Assembly: GCF_028389875.1 (NCBI RefSeq)
Contig: NC_084663.1
Span: 98,879,190-98,943,189 of the forward strand
Direction: 5' to 3'
Length of the DNA stretch: 64,000 nt
DNA from: Rhea pennata
Lineage: Eukaryota; Chordata; Aves; Rheiformes; Rheidae
Each line of letters opens with the position of its first letter. Position 1 is the first letter of the stretch. The notes under the pieces are model-generated. The model was not told the origin of the DNA. It made no database searches and was given only the letters and a program-made list of their open reading frames with translations. Shown piece after piece: positions 1 through 12,800 of this stretch. Position numbers and translations under genes: made by a program.

Positions 1-346
1 CCCTCTTTCCAGGGCCTGGCAAGGTGCCCACTCTGCCAGGCTCCAAAGTAGCACACCCTTTGGGCTCCATCGAGATATAGCTTCTTCTCTGCAGAGTCAG
101 GCTCAGCACGAAAAATAATCTTTGCTTTGCCTTTTTACTTTTGTACTTTACTGCCATCTCTAAAACAAAATCTATTGAATTAGGATGCAGTGGACAATTA
201 AATCAATGATAGATGTGACGGGAGAGAGATCTCACTTCTCTGTGATTACTTGTGACATGCTGATAGCACAAGAGATATTTACAGGGCTACAAACATACTG
301 TGTGCAAACACACACATGCATGGTGATGCTTTTAATGTATTCTGTC

Positions 347-365
347 AAAAAAAAAAAAAAAAAAA
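347..365 (+). repeat. poly-A tract (A19)
   Basis: A simple 19-base adenine run. There is no SINE-like body upstream that I recognise. Confidence 0.9.
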
Positions 366-3300
366 GGTTCCAAGTTATGGTTCTCAAAGTCACTGTAACT
401 TGGCTTTTTATTGCTGTAAATTATTTAATCCTTTATAACGAAAAGGCAGCTACTGCCCTCAAATTGTCACTCCTACTGTATCTGAAATTACGTTTTGCAC
501 CTTTGATCTTCTCTTTTTGATGTATTTCTTCAGTGGGGAATTCTAACTACTCTGCGTGGTTTGGTTTTGGCCAGATGACTGTGTCTGTGAGATGGCATTT
601 ACATCCAACAGTATGGAGGAACGGAAATCAGTCCAGGAACAAAATCCATTAGGGATGGTCTGTACAATAAAATGAGCTGTACTGCCTGTCTAGGTTGAAG
701 CTAAACTCAAGCTTTTTGTTTCTGATGGAGCAGCCTGTTGCTTGTTTTGATAACTCCCTCTTTCACATGGTCAAGCTGCACTGGCCACGGTTGAGAAAAG
801 CCTGTTCTTGAGCAGAGTCCTGATCTCTCTTACTGGTGTCACTCATGGAAGCTGCTCCAAGCATCGCCTGCACAGCTGCTGCCAAAGTGACCAGGAGATG
901 GCACTGCCCTACTGGGAGTCATCAGTGGGAGCTCAAGCTACGGCCCCTGCAGATTTTGTGGTCTAACACAAGCAGATGCTTCGTAACACTGACAGTGGGT
1001 AACCTTTTGCTAAGAAACACCTCTTTAAAGCTCTAGGAGCCATTACATTTTTTTACTCGATTCCCCATCTAGTTAGACATGTTTTCTTACAAAAGCTGGG
1101 GTAGAAAATGTGCAAGCAATGGGACTTAGTTGGTGGTATGTGAAAGCTGAAGGAAGAGCAACCAGCAGGCAGGGCTGGTCTCACGTACAGCTTCCATTTA
1201 ATTTTGAAAATAATAGCTCTGTAGAGTCTTTCATTTGTTGGAAATGTCTGGCTTTCACACAGTGGTTTTTCACTGGTGTGTAGTTGTTGGGTTATTTTGC
1301 TTTGCTTTGGTTTTGCTTTGGTTTTTGTTTTTAATCTCTGTTCTTTTCCAGTAGCTTGTGTTTTGCCAAGCAATGTTGAACAGTTTACACTAGGTGTGGC
1401 CATCGTTGACCAGAAATGGCATTAACTCGGAGTAGGTGGCTCACCGGGACCTGTGGTTAGGATGGCAGAGAAGATGAGGAAGTCAAATATCTTTAGTTAA
1501 TCCATTAACTTATTCTGTCTTTCTCTGAAACATGAGCTGTTAATTAGGCCTTTTAATCAGAAACACTAGTGCTAATTTTTATAGCCCCCTATGCCTGTAT
1601 CCAGGTATTTGTCACAGAAATGGAAAGTCAGAAATGTGCATACATGGCAACTCAGCACTGGGAGAGACTTCCCTGGGGCCATCGTGCTTCCCCAAAAGGC
1701 GCCTTACTGCCTTATCTGAAGGGCTCTGTAAACCTGAAGGGATTTTTCCTACAGAGAGCAGGAGGTGAGGCCTGAAGGACTGTGCTCCTTGCCTGTCCAT
1801 CCATTCAGTTTGACTTATAGCCTTAGGCAAGGCAATTTAAAAGCAAGTTGCCAACTTCTGAAGTGAGGAAAGCGGTATTTATCAGGGGGATGTGCAAAAG
1901 GCGTAATTAAAGAGCTGTCATCCAGTTGGATATGGCCAAAAAAATGTTTGCAGGACATCATGGCAAGTGAAATGTTTGTAGAAGGGATTGTCTTCAATTC
2001 TGCTGGGCTGGGAAAGGCCTAGGGGCTCACCAAGGCAGGACTAGCAGCTCTGGAGGCAGTGTGGACCATGCACCAAGAAAGGGAGGTGACTGCAGCCGAA
2101 CTGCCCTTAATTCTCATCACTGCTCCAAGATGTTAGTGAGGGAGGGGGCATGAAAAATCCATTCAAATCTTTAAACATTTTTCAGCTGGAAAAACTGCTA
2201 TTGAAAAGGAAGTGCTTATGTCTCCCTGTGCTGCTCAAGTGCCCCAGCAGAAGCCAGGGCTGCATTATGTCAAACCCAGATGCACAGATGGAGCCATGAG
2301 AGAGGAGGAAGAGGGGAAGAAGGAAACAGTGAGAAATCCCCTTTCCTCCCCTTGCCTATCTGGGAGAAAAAAGTGCTATAAGCAGCACAAGTGTTAAGAA
2401 CTGAAGGTCACCGGAAAAAAACACGTGGGGACCTGGAAAGCAGATCCTGCTGCCCGTCCCTTAGTCCCTTGATAACGCTCCCCCCACCACTTGCGTGGCT
2501 GTGGTGCCAGGAGGCGCTTTGCCGAAAGTTACCTGGTGGCAATAGAGTCATTAGCGCCGCTTTCAAAGAAGTTTGGAACCAAAATGCAATGACAAAGTTG
2601 GAGTATTTGTGCTAAGCGTCAAGTGAACCTGAAAGGTTAGTATCCTGTTTGATGAAATTCCTGCTTCAAAGTCTCCACTTCTTCTCCACTGGGGAGTAGC
2701 GCTTTCTTTAAGCAATGTTTAGAGGACACTAGTCTGCAAGGGTAATCATCCTCGCCTCTGGCAGGAATAGCTTGCGCGCCAGTGTTTCTGGAAAGGTTCT
2801 CTTTGTGAATAATTGAATTTGTCTCTGGAGTTCAACATTTCTTTTTCTATGGGACTGACTGCAGCTCTGCTTCCTCCTTAGATGCAGCTTACTGTAATTG
2901 AGCTAGAAGAATTGTGCTGCAGTTGAGGTTTTTGTGAACATGACGCATAATAGAGGTGATTGCCATGGAAAGAGTCATCTGCAGCGTTCAAAATGCCTGC
3001 TCTGGTGGTGACCGGATCCGCAGAAAATAATTAAAGGACCCTCACTGCCACCTTCTCCTCACCCCACCTGCAGGAAAAAATATAACGTCACGAGGCGGTG
3101 GAGGTGGCCAGTGTGTGCTGTCAGGGCCATTCCCAGGGACGCTTGGAGCCACGTGCGGTTCCCGCAGTGCTGCCTCTGCAGGGATGCTGCGACCTACGAG
3201 CACCAGCCAGCCAGGCCTGTTTGTCCTGCCCACATGTCCCCTAACAGCCCGGGCAGAGTGACTTTTTCTTTAAAATCTCCCAGCCTTGCAGCAGAAAGGC

Positions 3301-5640
3301 ATATGTAGCGCAATGGGAAAACCTGCACATCGCGACTCTGAGACAAACAACCCTGCGGCTGCCCCTCCGAGGAAAAGCTCATTACAGGCACCTCCTTCAT
3401 CATGTTACCTATGAAGTCCATCACCCCCGGGAAGCTGTTGGTGCCTCCTCTCCTCCCAGACATCCCTAACCTGTGATCTGGTGTGTAACAGCTCACAAGG
3501 GTGCCTACTAAGATGTCTGTGAGTAACTTTTCAGGAGGGAGGGGGAAAAAAAGAAAAAAGAAAGCTCTCAAATCAATCTGCATTGCTGTGAGCAGGGAGC
3601 TCATGCCTACTCCAAGAAATGACAGCTCCCTGCTGGTAGACAGAGGTAAGTGGTATGTCTCAGAAGTAATCTTTGCCGCCTTATGCATATTGCTGTGCCA
3701 TGCAAATCAATAGCGGGGGGGAATGACTGCTTCAGAATCTGGGCCTCGAGTAGGAACTGGGGCAAAGTACAGTCCTGAAATGAGCAAAAATCCCTCCGGA
3801 TGGAAGTTTTCTTTCTTCTCTTTCTTTCTTTCTTCACCCGGCTCAGCAACAATGCTGAGGGGCTGCAACCAGCCAAGGAAATGCGGCACAGCAGCAGTGT
3901 GTTGTCGGGATGCTATTTTAGGGAGGGAAACAAATTCTAAGGGTAAGACATAATGATCCAGCAACTCAAAGGAGCTGCCCAGGGATTTGTCTGTGGCTAT
4001 TGAATATACCACATAGTGCTTATGTTGTCTTGTCAAATTGTGATATATGTTGGAGATCAATAAAATGGCTCACCTGAGATCTTTTTTTCCCTGTGTGTTG
4101 CACAAAATACATTTTCTCATAGTAACTACAAATCTTGCAGGAACTGATCAGCAGAAGAAGCAAAGATAACTCCAGTCATGACTGAAAGTCCTGATTTTAG
4201 ATTTAAGTCCAATTTTCTTGGGCTCTAGTCTCTGCAAATAGTCCCCAGTTTCTTTGTGGTCTCTGCTCTGAACTGGAAACCAGAACATATATCTCTAACG
4301 CTTTTGTATTTGCCAGCTGCAGAAAAGAGCAATGACCTGAATATTCTGTCCATTCAGTACTTCGGAGCTTCCTGATCCCCAGAGACAGATATTTTTCTGC
4401 CATGTTTCTGAGTGACAAGCTGAGATTTTATCCCTTTCTCATATTCCCTAACCAGTAACCAGGACATCCAGTGCATTTAGCGCAACCACCTCTAGTATGG
4501 CTCCTCAGGTAGGGAGGTAAAGTGGGCAAAAAGGAAACAGTGCGCTAACATTCAGCCTCTGAGTCATGTATCTGCAGGCCTGGTCTTAGCCTTGCCAGGA
4601 CTAACAGCTGTTGCAGCTGCATGAGATTAGCTTGCTTAAAAGGGCAACAAAAAGAGCGCACGTGCACAGATTAAAACTAGGGAAGTGGTATAGATGTTGC
4701 TTACATCTGGTAGTGTGTAAAACAGGGAAATAAGAGCTTCATGGTCAGTCAAAATCAGATAGTCAGATAGGCTGTTGGGAAGAAATTTCCCGGTGGTGGC
4801 TCGGTGTTTCCGTACACCTTGCCTGAGCAGTGCAGAGGGGGGCTGTAAAAGGACGGGGACCGACAAAGGCAGTTGGGCCCTGCTTCACCCTCGGGTGGAC
4901 CAGCTGCCGGAGTCATGGCACCGTGGATGGAGAGAGGCACTGTGATTTGGGTCACCCAGACCACTCACTTGCTCTGTTTGAACAAATTCTGCCCTGAGAG
5001 ATGGGCTGTGATCAGATGGGCTTAACGTCGAAGGGTGCCTCGTCCGCAGGGGAAGGGTGGCAACAGGAACGACCAGGTCCCTGCTCAGCTGGGTTTCTGA
5101 AGATGGATCCTAGCATCCGAAAAAGCCATCAGATAATGTACTGACAAGCTGTGTAGATGAGGTGCCCCGCATTACTTTTTTGTCATGGTTTGGGGGAAAA
5201 GAAATGTGATAGACAAAAGCTCAAATCTACTTTCATTCCCAAAGGCCTCTAACAGCTGGCCCTGCTTGCTCTGTGATGGCCCTGCACCACACACGAGAAA
5301 CAGAGAGGGATGTGCTGAAGACTGCTACTGCGCAGATGAAACGTGTGTCTTTCCTGGCAAATGCTGGACTCGTGCTCACGCGCCCAGGGCACCAGCCGTC
5401 TTCGACTGCATGAACAGAGCACCTATGTGCAACAGGGCGACAGCAAAGCATCCTCGTGCCTGTGCGGTGCCGGGTATCAACGGTGAATGTTTCAGTACAG
5501 GGCTAGCCTCTTTCCAGCAGAAGATGAACTTCGCTTTTTGCATGCTCTAAGGCTACTATAGTTAAACTTTAATACAGACCAAAACTATACCTTTGACCTT
5601 CTGAGGCAGAGCATCGAGTTTGTTTTTCCATGATAAACAC

Positions 5641-5686
5641 TTCTTCTTCTTCTTCTTCTTTTTTTTTTTTTTTTTTTTTTTTTTTT
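5641..5686 (+). repeat. (TTC)n followed by T28
   Basis: About six TTC units run into a 28-base T tract, forming a pure polypyrimidine stretch. On the other strand it reads poly-A then GAA repeats. Confidence 0.9.
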
Positions 5687-6710
5687 GGCATGCTGATGCG
5701 TTCACTAAGCAGTATTAATGATGAGAAAGTGGATGAGATGAGTGTTACCTGAGGAGAAGTCGCTTGTACTAAGATATTCCTTCTCCCCTTCTGGGATCTG
5801 TTTCTGAGTGTTGCTGAAGTGTAAATACGTGCTTGTGCCTGTATTTGAACAAGTGGTAAAATCTGTGGAAATGGGAAGCAGGAAAGAAAGTAATAAATAA
5901 TGCCAGGCTGTAGGGAACACTCCCAGGAACCCAAAATACTGCCCTGTCTCTAACAAGATGCTTTGCTGATAGGAGTATGCCTAGTTTATGGAAATACAAA
6001 ATGCTTCCAGGATGATCCAGGAGGATTTATAACTGACCTGTGACAAGATGAGTCTGGAGACTGACAGATGCTTCTGCTTGAGGGTGCCACCACCAAAGCC
6101 ACCAGCTGAATCGGGATGAGGTGGAGCAGGTGCACCACGTGGAGTGACATGGTCATGTGCAATCCCGCAATTCCTCTTCTTGCAGAAAATAATTAACATT
6201 CGCCTTCTCCACAAAGGAGTGAGATTGGAAAACTCTCAGTGAACTCTGTTTTAATTTAGGGAGATTATTTTTGATATTTTGTCATTTCTTTTAAAAGCCA
6301 GTGCATGTAGAGATGTGGAAACTGTATCTTTAAGCCGTTTTGGAACAACGTGTGAAGGAAATGAAGCAAGGGGCAGAGAAGCCACCCTTCTCATATGCTA
6401 TGTATGTGGCATGTATTCGACCTCAAACACCTATCTACTTGGCTTTCAAGAGAAAGTTTTTACCCCACTAAACTCTTTACTCTGAGTTTACCCATAAAGG
6501 CAAGGAAAAAAAATAAAATTGGTGTTGAACACAGGCTTAGAGTATAGATAGTGTTTTGAACATGAATGTTTCAGAAGATGTACTAATTTTATCGTGCTGA
6601 CAGGAAACTGAGGCTTTCACATTTAATGAAGCGTTTCTTTGAAGTCACGGTAAAACGATGAGCTTGGCTGTGTTGTGCGTCTGTCTGTCTGCGCGGGGCG
6701 GACCGTTATG

Positions 6711-6759
6711 ACTTCCTCTTCAGTGAATGTCCAGGGAGTAGGCCCAGAGAAGTATAAAA
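6711..6759 (+). promoter_or_regulatory. candidate CD96 core promoter (ETS-like site and TATA box)
   Basis: TATAAAA lies at 6753-6759, 32 bases before the CD96 start codon. ACTTCCTC, an ETS-family core on the reverse strand (GAGGAAGT), lies at 6711-6718, about 35 bases upstream of the TATA. ETS sites are common in promoters of T and NK cell genes. If the TATA is used at the usual 25-32 base spacing, transcription would start at about 6783-6790 and the 5' leader would be only a few bases long. No alternative upstream exon was recognised, so promoter use is inferred. Confidence 0.45.
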
Positions 6760-6790
6760 TACTTAACAAAGCTTCACCAGCAAAGCAAAG

Positions 6791-6848
6791 ATGGAAAGAA
6801 GATGCCTCTTCTCCGTGTTTTATCTGGTCGTGGTGCCCGGTGTGGTGG
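6791..6848 (+). CDS. CD96: CD96 exon 1: signal peptide
   Basis: Starts at ATG 6791 with a good context (A at -3, G at +4). It encodes MERRCLFSVFYLVVVPGVV plus the first base of Gly20, a basic start followed by a hydrophobic core. The donor is GTGAGT at 6849 (phase 1). Confidence 0.88.
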
Positions 6849-9800
6849 GTGAGTGCCGGTGGAAAGGCTTTACCCTGCTTTCTAAGGAGGGTGCTGAGGG
6901 GAAGGGGGGTATTTGCAGACTGGAGTTGAAAAACTTGCTCATGTATCTCACTAGAGCAAAACTGTACCCACTAGCAAGGATTTTGTGTTGACCCATTTAC
7001 AGGCAAGAATAAATTGCTGAGCTCTTACCTCTTAAATGGGCCCTTCCCTTGCTCTTCCCCACGCAGCCCTATGTGCTATATTAAAAGCTTCTCATTGGGG
7101 TTAAAACTTTCAGCAGATTTGAGCAATGAGAACTACATCGCTGTCAGAGAGAGTTTAAACCAAAAACAATCCAGGGAAAAACAAGAAAAAGCCTGGTGCT
7201 CACCCTCCCCCCCCCCACCCCCACTTCCCACCACAGCCTGGTTATCCTGAATGCTGGAGTATTTATTACCAGATAGGAAGTCAAATCTTGTAGGATGAGT
7301 ATTTTTCCAACTAGTAAAGGAAAAAGTGGTTTCATGTATTTGACTGGCATGGTAAGATGCATCTCAATATCTGGCATGGGCTGTTCCTATTTTCTGCAAC
7401 ACAGAGGCAAACAGGCTTGTAAAAGAAAGGAAAATATTTCGTATGTATATTCATAAAAAATATAAGTTCCCAAATGCAAAGAACCAAATGGAAGCCTCAG
7501 GACACGAACATGCAAGAAAGCTCAGGGCAATACTATTTTGGGAAAAAAAAATCCCCTCCTGTGAATGAAATCCTCACTGAAGTCATTCAAAGGTTAAAGT
7601 GTTCCCCTAGCCGCCTCCATAGGCATGTAAATAAATGTCTGAGACTTACTCCATTGAATTGCAAATGGAGCCCAGACATGAGCTAATGCACACACTTGAG
7701 CTGGAAGTATGAAGTTGGTTTAAAAGTAGACTTCTTATATTGACATGCTGGCATAAAAATTAAAACACCTTTGCATGAAAGGGACTCTGTTATAATAGCC
7801 TGCAGTGCTAGGCTATTAATAAAAAATAAAAATTAAAATGTTGATTCTAGATATGTGACTTTTTCATCTTAATATAAAACATTAAAGTAATTCTTGCTAG
7901 GCATTCTTTACATGATCCTTTGGCCTAATAGAGCATCAATGTGAACATTACAGATAAGTTACTAAGTAAGGGACTTACTTAGATCTTGTCTCTTTTGCCT
8001 GCCATTCTGATCCCAAGAGTGATAATTAGTTTTTAAATCAACTTATGCAAAACGTCCAGTGAAATCAGCAAGCAGTTTGCTTTAATAAGCTCCTTGGCCC
8101 AGTGAAAATAGTTTTCAGTAACTTTCCTTACAGCACTTGTCCAACTAGGCTTATTTTTCATCGCCCTCCTACCTCCTCCCGCCTCTTGGAAGTTAGTTGA
8201 AAGATCAGCTTAGTGTGCACAGAGATAAAAACCCGAGACAAATGTTTGCCCTGACCATTCAGTAATCTTGTTTCCCGCGCATCGATTTTTGCGTGCTCGT
8301 GTCACGGTTCGGTGATTAGACCCCCGACATCCCGGGTGGCTCTGCAGGGCCGTGAGAACCTGCCCTGCTTCTCCTTCCCCGGTCTCAAACCAGAGCTTTG
8401 GGCTGTGGGTGCCGCAGGGTCCCCGTCGTGTCCCCGGGGGAGGTGGCGGGGTGCGCTCTGCGTCCTGCAGGACCCCCCACCCCCGGGGGCTGCCTGGTGT
8501 GCTCCAAGGCACCTTGCAGCTATGGTGTTTTGGAGCCCTGTAGCATGTGGCTGAAGGTGCTTTAAAGTAAAAAAGAGCCTGAACAGTATGTGTTAACTGC
8601 AGTGGGGACTGTGGGACAAATCTCCTAGAGAATTTGTGGTGACGTTGCAAAACACGGGGAGGATAAAAAGTCAGTGGAAATGACCGCACAACAAGTCCGC
8701 ACCTAAGAAGATCTGTACAAATACATTTTTTTCTGGGGACCCGCACACCCTTTTGAAGAAGGGCTTGTTGGGGTATGGCTATGGGTGTGATTTATTATTT
8801 GGTTAAGTGTGACCATAAATTCTTGATCTCCCTAGGTTCGTTGGCACCCTGCATAGCAGGGTTTAGGGAACCTCCTGGGGGACTGTGAACCTCTTGTTCT
8901 CAGGAAGGGGAGAAATCAATTTTACCACAGCAGCAGCAAAAAACAAGTAGTACATGTTCCTGCTGAAAGCCCCTTTATTCCTCCAATGCATTACTTCTTT
9001 ATATGGCACACCAAGCGCTGCCAACATGCTGTATGAAATTAACTGAGAAGAAAGCACACGTACGGGGACTGCTCATGCTGGTGCCGAAGTGGACACTTAT
9101 TTAGGCCGTGCAGGAGCTGTTTAATAATGTGGAGATAAAAGAAATGCTTTCCCTGTCAAACCAGCAAAGGTAATGGAAATAGGCAGATGGAAGTGTTCAA
9201 GGCAAAATTAGCCAGCAGGGATAACTCGTTTGTTCTTGCAAAAAGAGCTGCGGAATAAGTGGTCCCAGCTTCTGCTTTATTTATATCTCTTGAAAGATTT
9301 CTATTTTCACAGAGCCCCTCAGAGCTCCCATTTCTCTTCAGCTAGAGTGGTGGGAACTCCCTCCTCTTTCAGACTATTGCTCATCTGTTTTTCCCGTTCT
9401 TTACCTGCAGTTTGTATTAGTGTTGATCTGCTGCTTCTCTCCACTCTAAATCTCACTGGAAAGCGTATTGCTACATCTCTAGGCCTGAATGTACTGTCTT
9501 GGTAATTACCTCTAGCTAATGCACCAAATCATGTCAAAGACAAGTTAGAAGAGAGCTTTGTTTAAGTATTACTTGTGCTGAAGAGTGTCCCCTCTGTTTT
9601 TAAGGCCAGCTTGAAGATGTCATTACACAGACAAAAGTGGTCCGTGCTTTGCCGGGTACCGATGCGACTCTGGTGTGCAGCTTCCCAAGATCAGACCACA
9701 TCTACGTAACACAGATGCAATGGTCCAAAACTGACAGCAACCAGCTTACCACGATAGCTGTTTATCACCCCATTTATGGCGTCCAGTACTTCAAGTTTCC

Positions 9801-12800
9801 CGAGACTTCTTACAACTTTTCAGTATCCTTCAGCGTCGGGAGCTGCTGCAGCAGGGATGCTAAAGACACTCTGTGTTCTCCTAGCCCCCAAATCTTTGAA
9901 GAGTGCAGCCAGTGTGCTCTGCAGCTGAAAAATGTTAGCGTCTCCCTGAGTGGGCAATACGAATGCAGCCTCGCTACTTACCCCTTTGGGACCAAAGCTG
10001 GAAAAATTCATCTTATTGTGGAGGCAGAAGGTAAGCGATATTGTCACTGAGATGCTGATTTTTCATAGCAGAGGTGGGGAGGAGAGGGAATAGCTGGATA
10101 CAAGAACATTTCCTGGTCAGCGGCAGTGACTTGATTAGGGTTTGTAAAGGGTAAAGGTGCACTGAATGCCACTGCCTACATAACTTCTTATTTACCAGGC
10201 ACTCTTTAGCTGTTGTTACCCAGCCTATGGTTAGGAAACCTTATTCGTCCTGAGGAATATGAAGTTATATAGGAAAACAAAAGAGATGGCAAGGTGGACA
10301 TTTTCAGCATTTCCATGTGGGAAAAGCACAATGCGGAGAAGACCGTGTGAGCAGCTCGGAGCATCGTGGGCTGACAGGTGCCAGCTCTCTAAACCACGCT
10401 GTGCTGCAGCTATGTGCATGTAGGACCAGTCACCAGAAAGTGAAAGCACTCCTGGCTGGCGGAGGCAGACGGGGGTGGGGGGGGGGGGGCGACTTGCAGA
10501 GCGTCCCGGGGATTAGCGCAGGCAGAGGGATAAGCTTGAAGGAGGGCATGTCCCCACCTTCGAAAAGAGTGGAACTAACCACAGGAGGACTCCTTAGGAT
10601 AATCAGAGACTTGGCTTGTTTTGTCAGCCAAATGGAAGCTGGAAAGCAATGATGTGGTTGCTCATGGTAAGTAAGCCTTGGGGGATTGTATGAACTCTGG
10701 ATAGGATATTTTAGTTATCCTGGCATAGAAACAAATGGTTTCAAATAGGATGTGAATGGACCTGACTACAGTTCAAATAATGGTGGCAGCTGTTGATGCA
10801 GCAAGCTGGGGAACAGCCATTTAATGAGAGTAGTGTGGGGAAAAAAAAAAAAAAAAAAATCCAAACTGCCTTGAAGATGGAGCTGGGCAGAGTTCAGAGA
10901 AGCTTGTTGCTGTGCCTGCAAGGGACTGGATTTGATGACCCCAGAAATCTCTTCCAGGCCCAGGTTTCCATGAGAAGGAAAGAAATACTAAAAGAGATGT
11001 AGCAAACCTGGCAAGGCTTCAGGGCTGAGCTGCAGGACCAGGAACTTCACCCAGATGAGGTGAAGATCACACAGAGAGCATGATTTCAAGCATTAGGACC
11101 AGCAGCAGGCACAGGGGACCTGAGTAGACAGGTCATAGACAGTAGCAGACGGCAGTGGTGAGCCGTGGGAGCAGCATCTCTGTTAACAGTGCTGTTAACT
11201 GAGTGAAACCCTCCCGTGTTAAAGTTTACTCACATTGAGGAGGATCTGTGTGGATGTGGCAGATACTGTGAGTGAGGCTACACAAGCTCTCCTGACAGCC
11301 TGGTGGAGCAACACCCCACCCTTAGGCTATGCCTACAGGACAACCCTGTGCTCCTGGGACCCCTGGAAGAGAGGAAAGAGGGAAATACATAGACTGAGAA
11401 TCTGTTTTTCTGTTCTTATTCATGCAGTTTTTGTCTGTCTGTTCCTTAATATAGTAATAGCAATAATCAGGCATTGCTTTTTTTTCCCCCTTGCTGGTGC
11501 CTGTCGTTGATACTGCAATGTTTAATCCTGTTACTGCTGTCCACATATGTTAAACGTAGGCAGCTCTTGTTCATACCAGCATCTTTGTGGTTTTCTTCAG
11601 CAACTGCAAGATGTAGCAACCTGTGCTACTGATACTGCCTGCTAGAGAGAAATAAAACATTCAGTTAGCAACACATCTCTAGTAGATTTGTATTTTAAGG
11701 TAACCAGATGTTTTGCAATGAACCACTTCTACTCAGAAGACAGTAAAAGACCTTAATCCAGCCTAGGAATGGGGTGGGGAAGGGTGCTAGTCACTAACCA
11801 AGTGCAGCTCTCAACTGCATCAAAGCAAAGTGAATCCAGATGTATTCAGCTAGCAGACACTGCACAAAGCCTGCAGAGCAACAGCTGTGCACAGGGCTGA
11901 CAAACGTAGAGGACCTTAGCCAAAACACAGCTAATGGAGGTGGGAGTTACAGATGGAGGGGAAAATAAGCAGTCGTGACACATGACTGTGAGAGGTTGTT
12001 TGCAGACTGAGCTCCGGGGCAAATATCCATCTTTGTACTTCTCACAGTGAGGACTGTACATTGCACAGCATTTTTGCACGTGAGCTTGTCTCAGCAATGT
12101 CTCCTATGCTGCTTTCTTCCTAGAGATGCTGTAGATTCATTTCCTCTGTCCTTCCTTTATACCTTCTGCGTTATCCCACAGCATCAGGGCTGGCGTGCTC
12201 TTCGTCCCCCCGTGATGGCTGGCTCCTCGGCTGCTTTGCTCCTGGGACGAGCGGGGATGCACCGCCTCTGCCTCTTGGGGCCCCAGCTGCAACAGCTGCG
12301 TGCTGGCACTCTCGTCCTGCGCGTGCTGCCACCATCACCCTGCGCTTGCTGCCTGGGGGAAAAAGGAAGTTGCCATCACCGAAAAGTCCCTGCTGCCAAA
12401 TAACGTGGCCATCCAGGACCAGCAGGCAGCCTCCCTTCCCCCCCAGGCAAAAGGAGTCTCTTCTGTCTCAGCACATAAGCCAGATTGACCAAAAGTGCAA
12501 AGTTCTAGAGTGATGTGCAAAGAAGGAAAACACATTTTTACTTTATGGTAGTGGTGGCTCACTCACCGGGGCAGGCAGCGCGGTGTCACCCGTGTCGTGG
12601 TGGTAAGGGCTCAAGAGCCGTATGGTGGTGGAGGGGAGCGAGCCACAGGCAGCAGCGACGTGGGCTGACACCGCAAGCCCTGCCACCTGGCTGGGCAGGT
12701 GTCTCCGTCCTCGTCCCCAGGCCCGGCATGCACTCTTCCCATCCCAACTGTGAAACCAAGGGCTGTGGTCGAAAGCGGAGGCAGAGCTGAGCAGTCCCTG

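Larger units (their letters stand above)
1..6650. other. intergenic DNA upstream of CD96
   Basis: No supported gene is seen. Open frames here are short, overlap on both strands and lack splice context or family similarity that I recognise. There is an A19 run at 347-365 and a (TTC)n/poly-T tract at 5641-5686. A 121-codon + strand open frame at 5185-5550 encodes an unusually cysteine-rich peptide (12 Cys), but nothing else supports it as a gene. The part at about 3.0-3.3 kb is somewhat more GC-rich than its surroundings. Confidence 0.6.

Noticed and set aside
8210..8746. 178-codon antisense open frame in CD96 intron 1
   Set aside because: It lies in a GC-rich patch with open frames on both strands and has no domain, splice or promoter context. 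It looks like a composition shadow.
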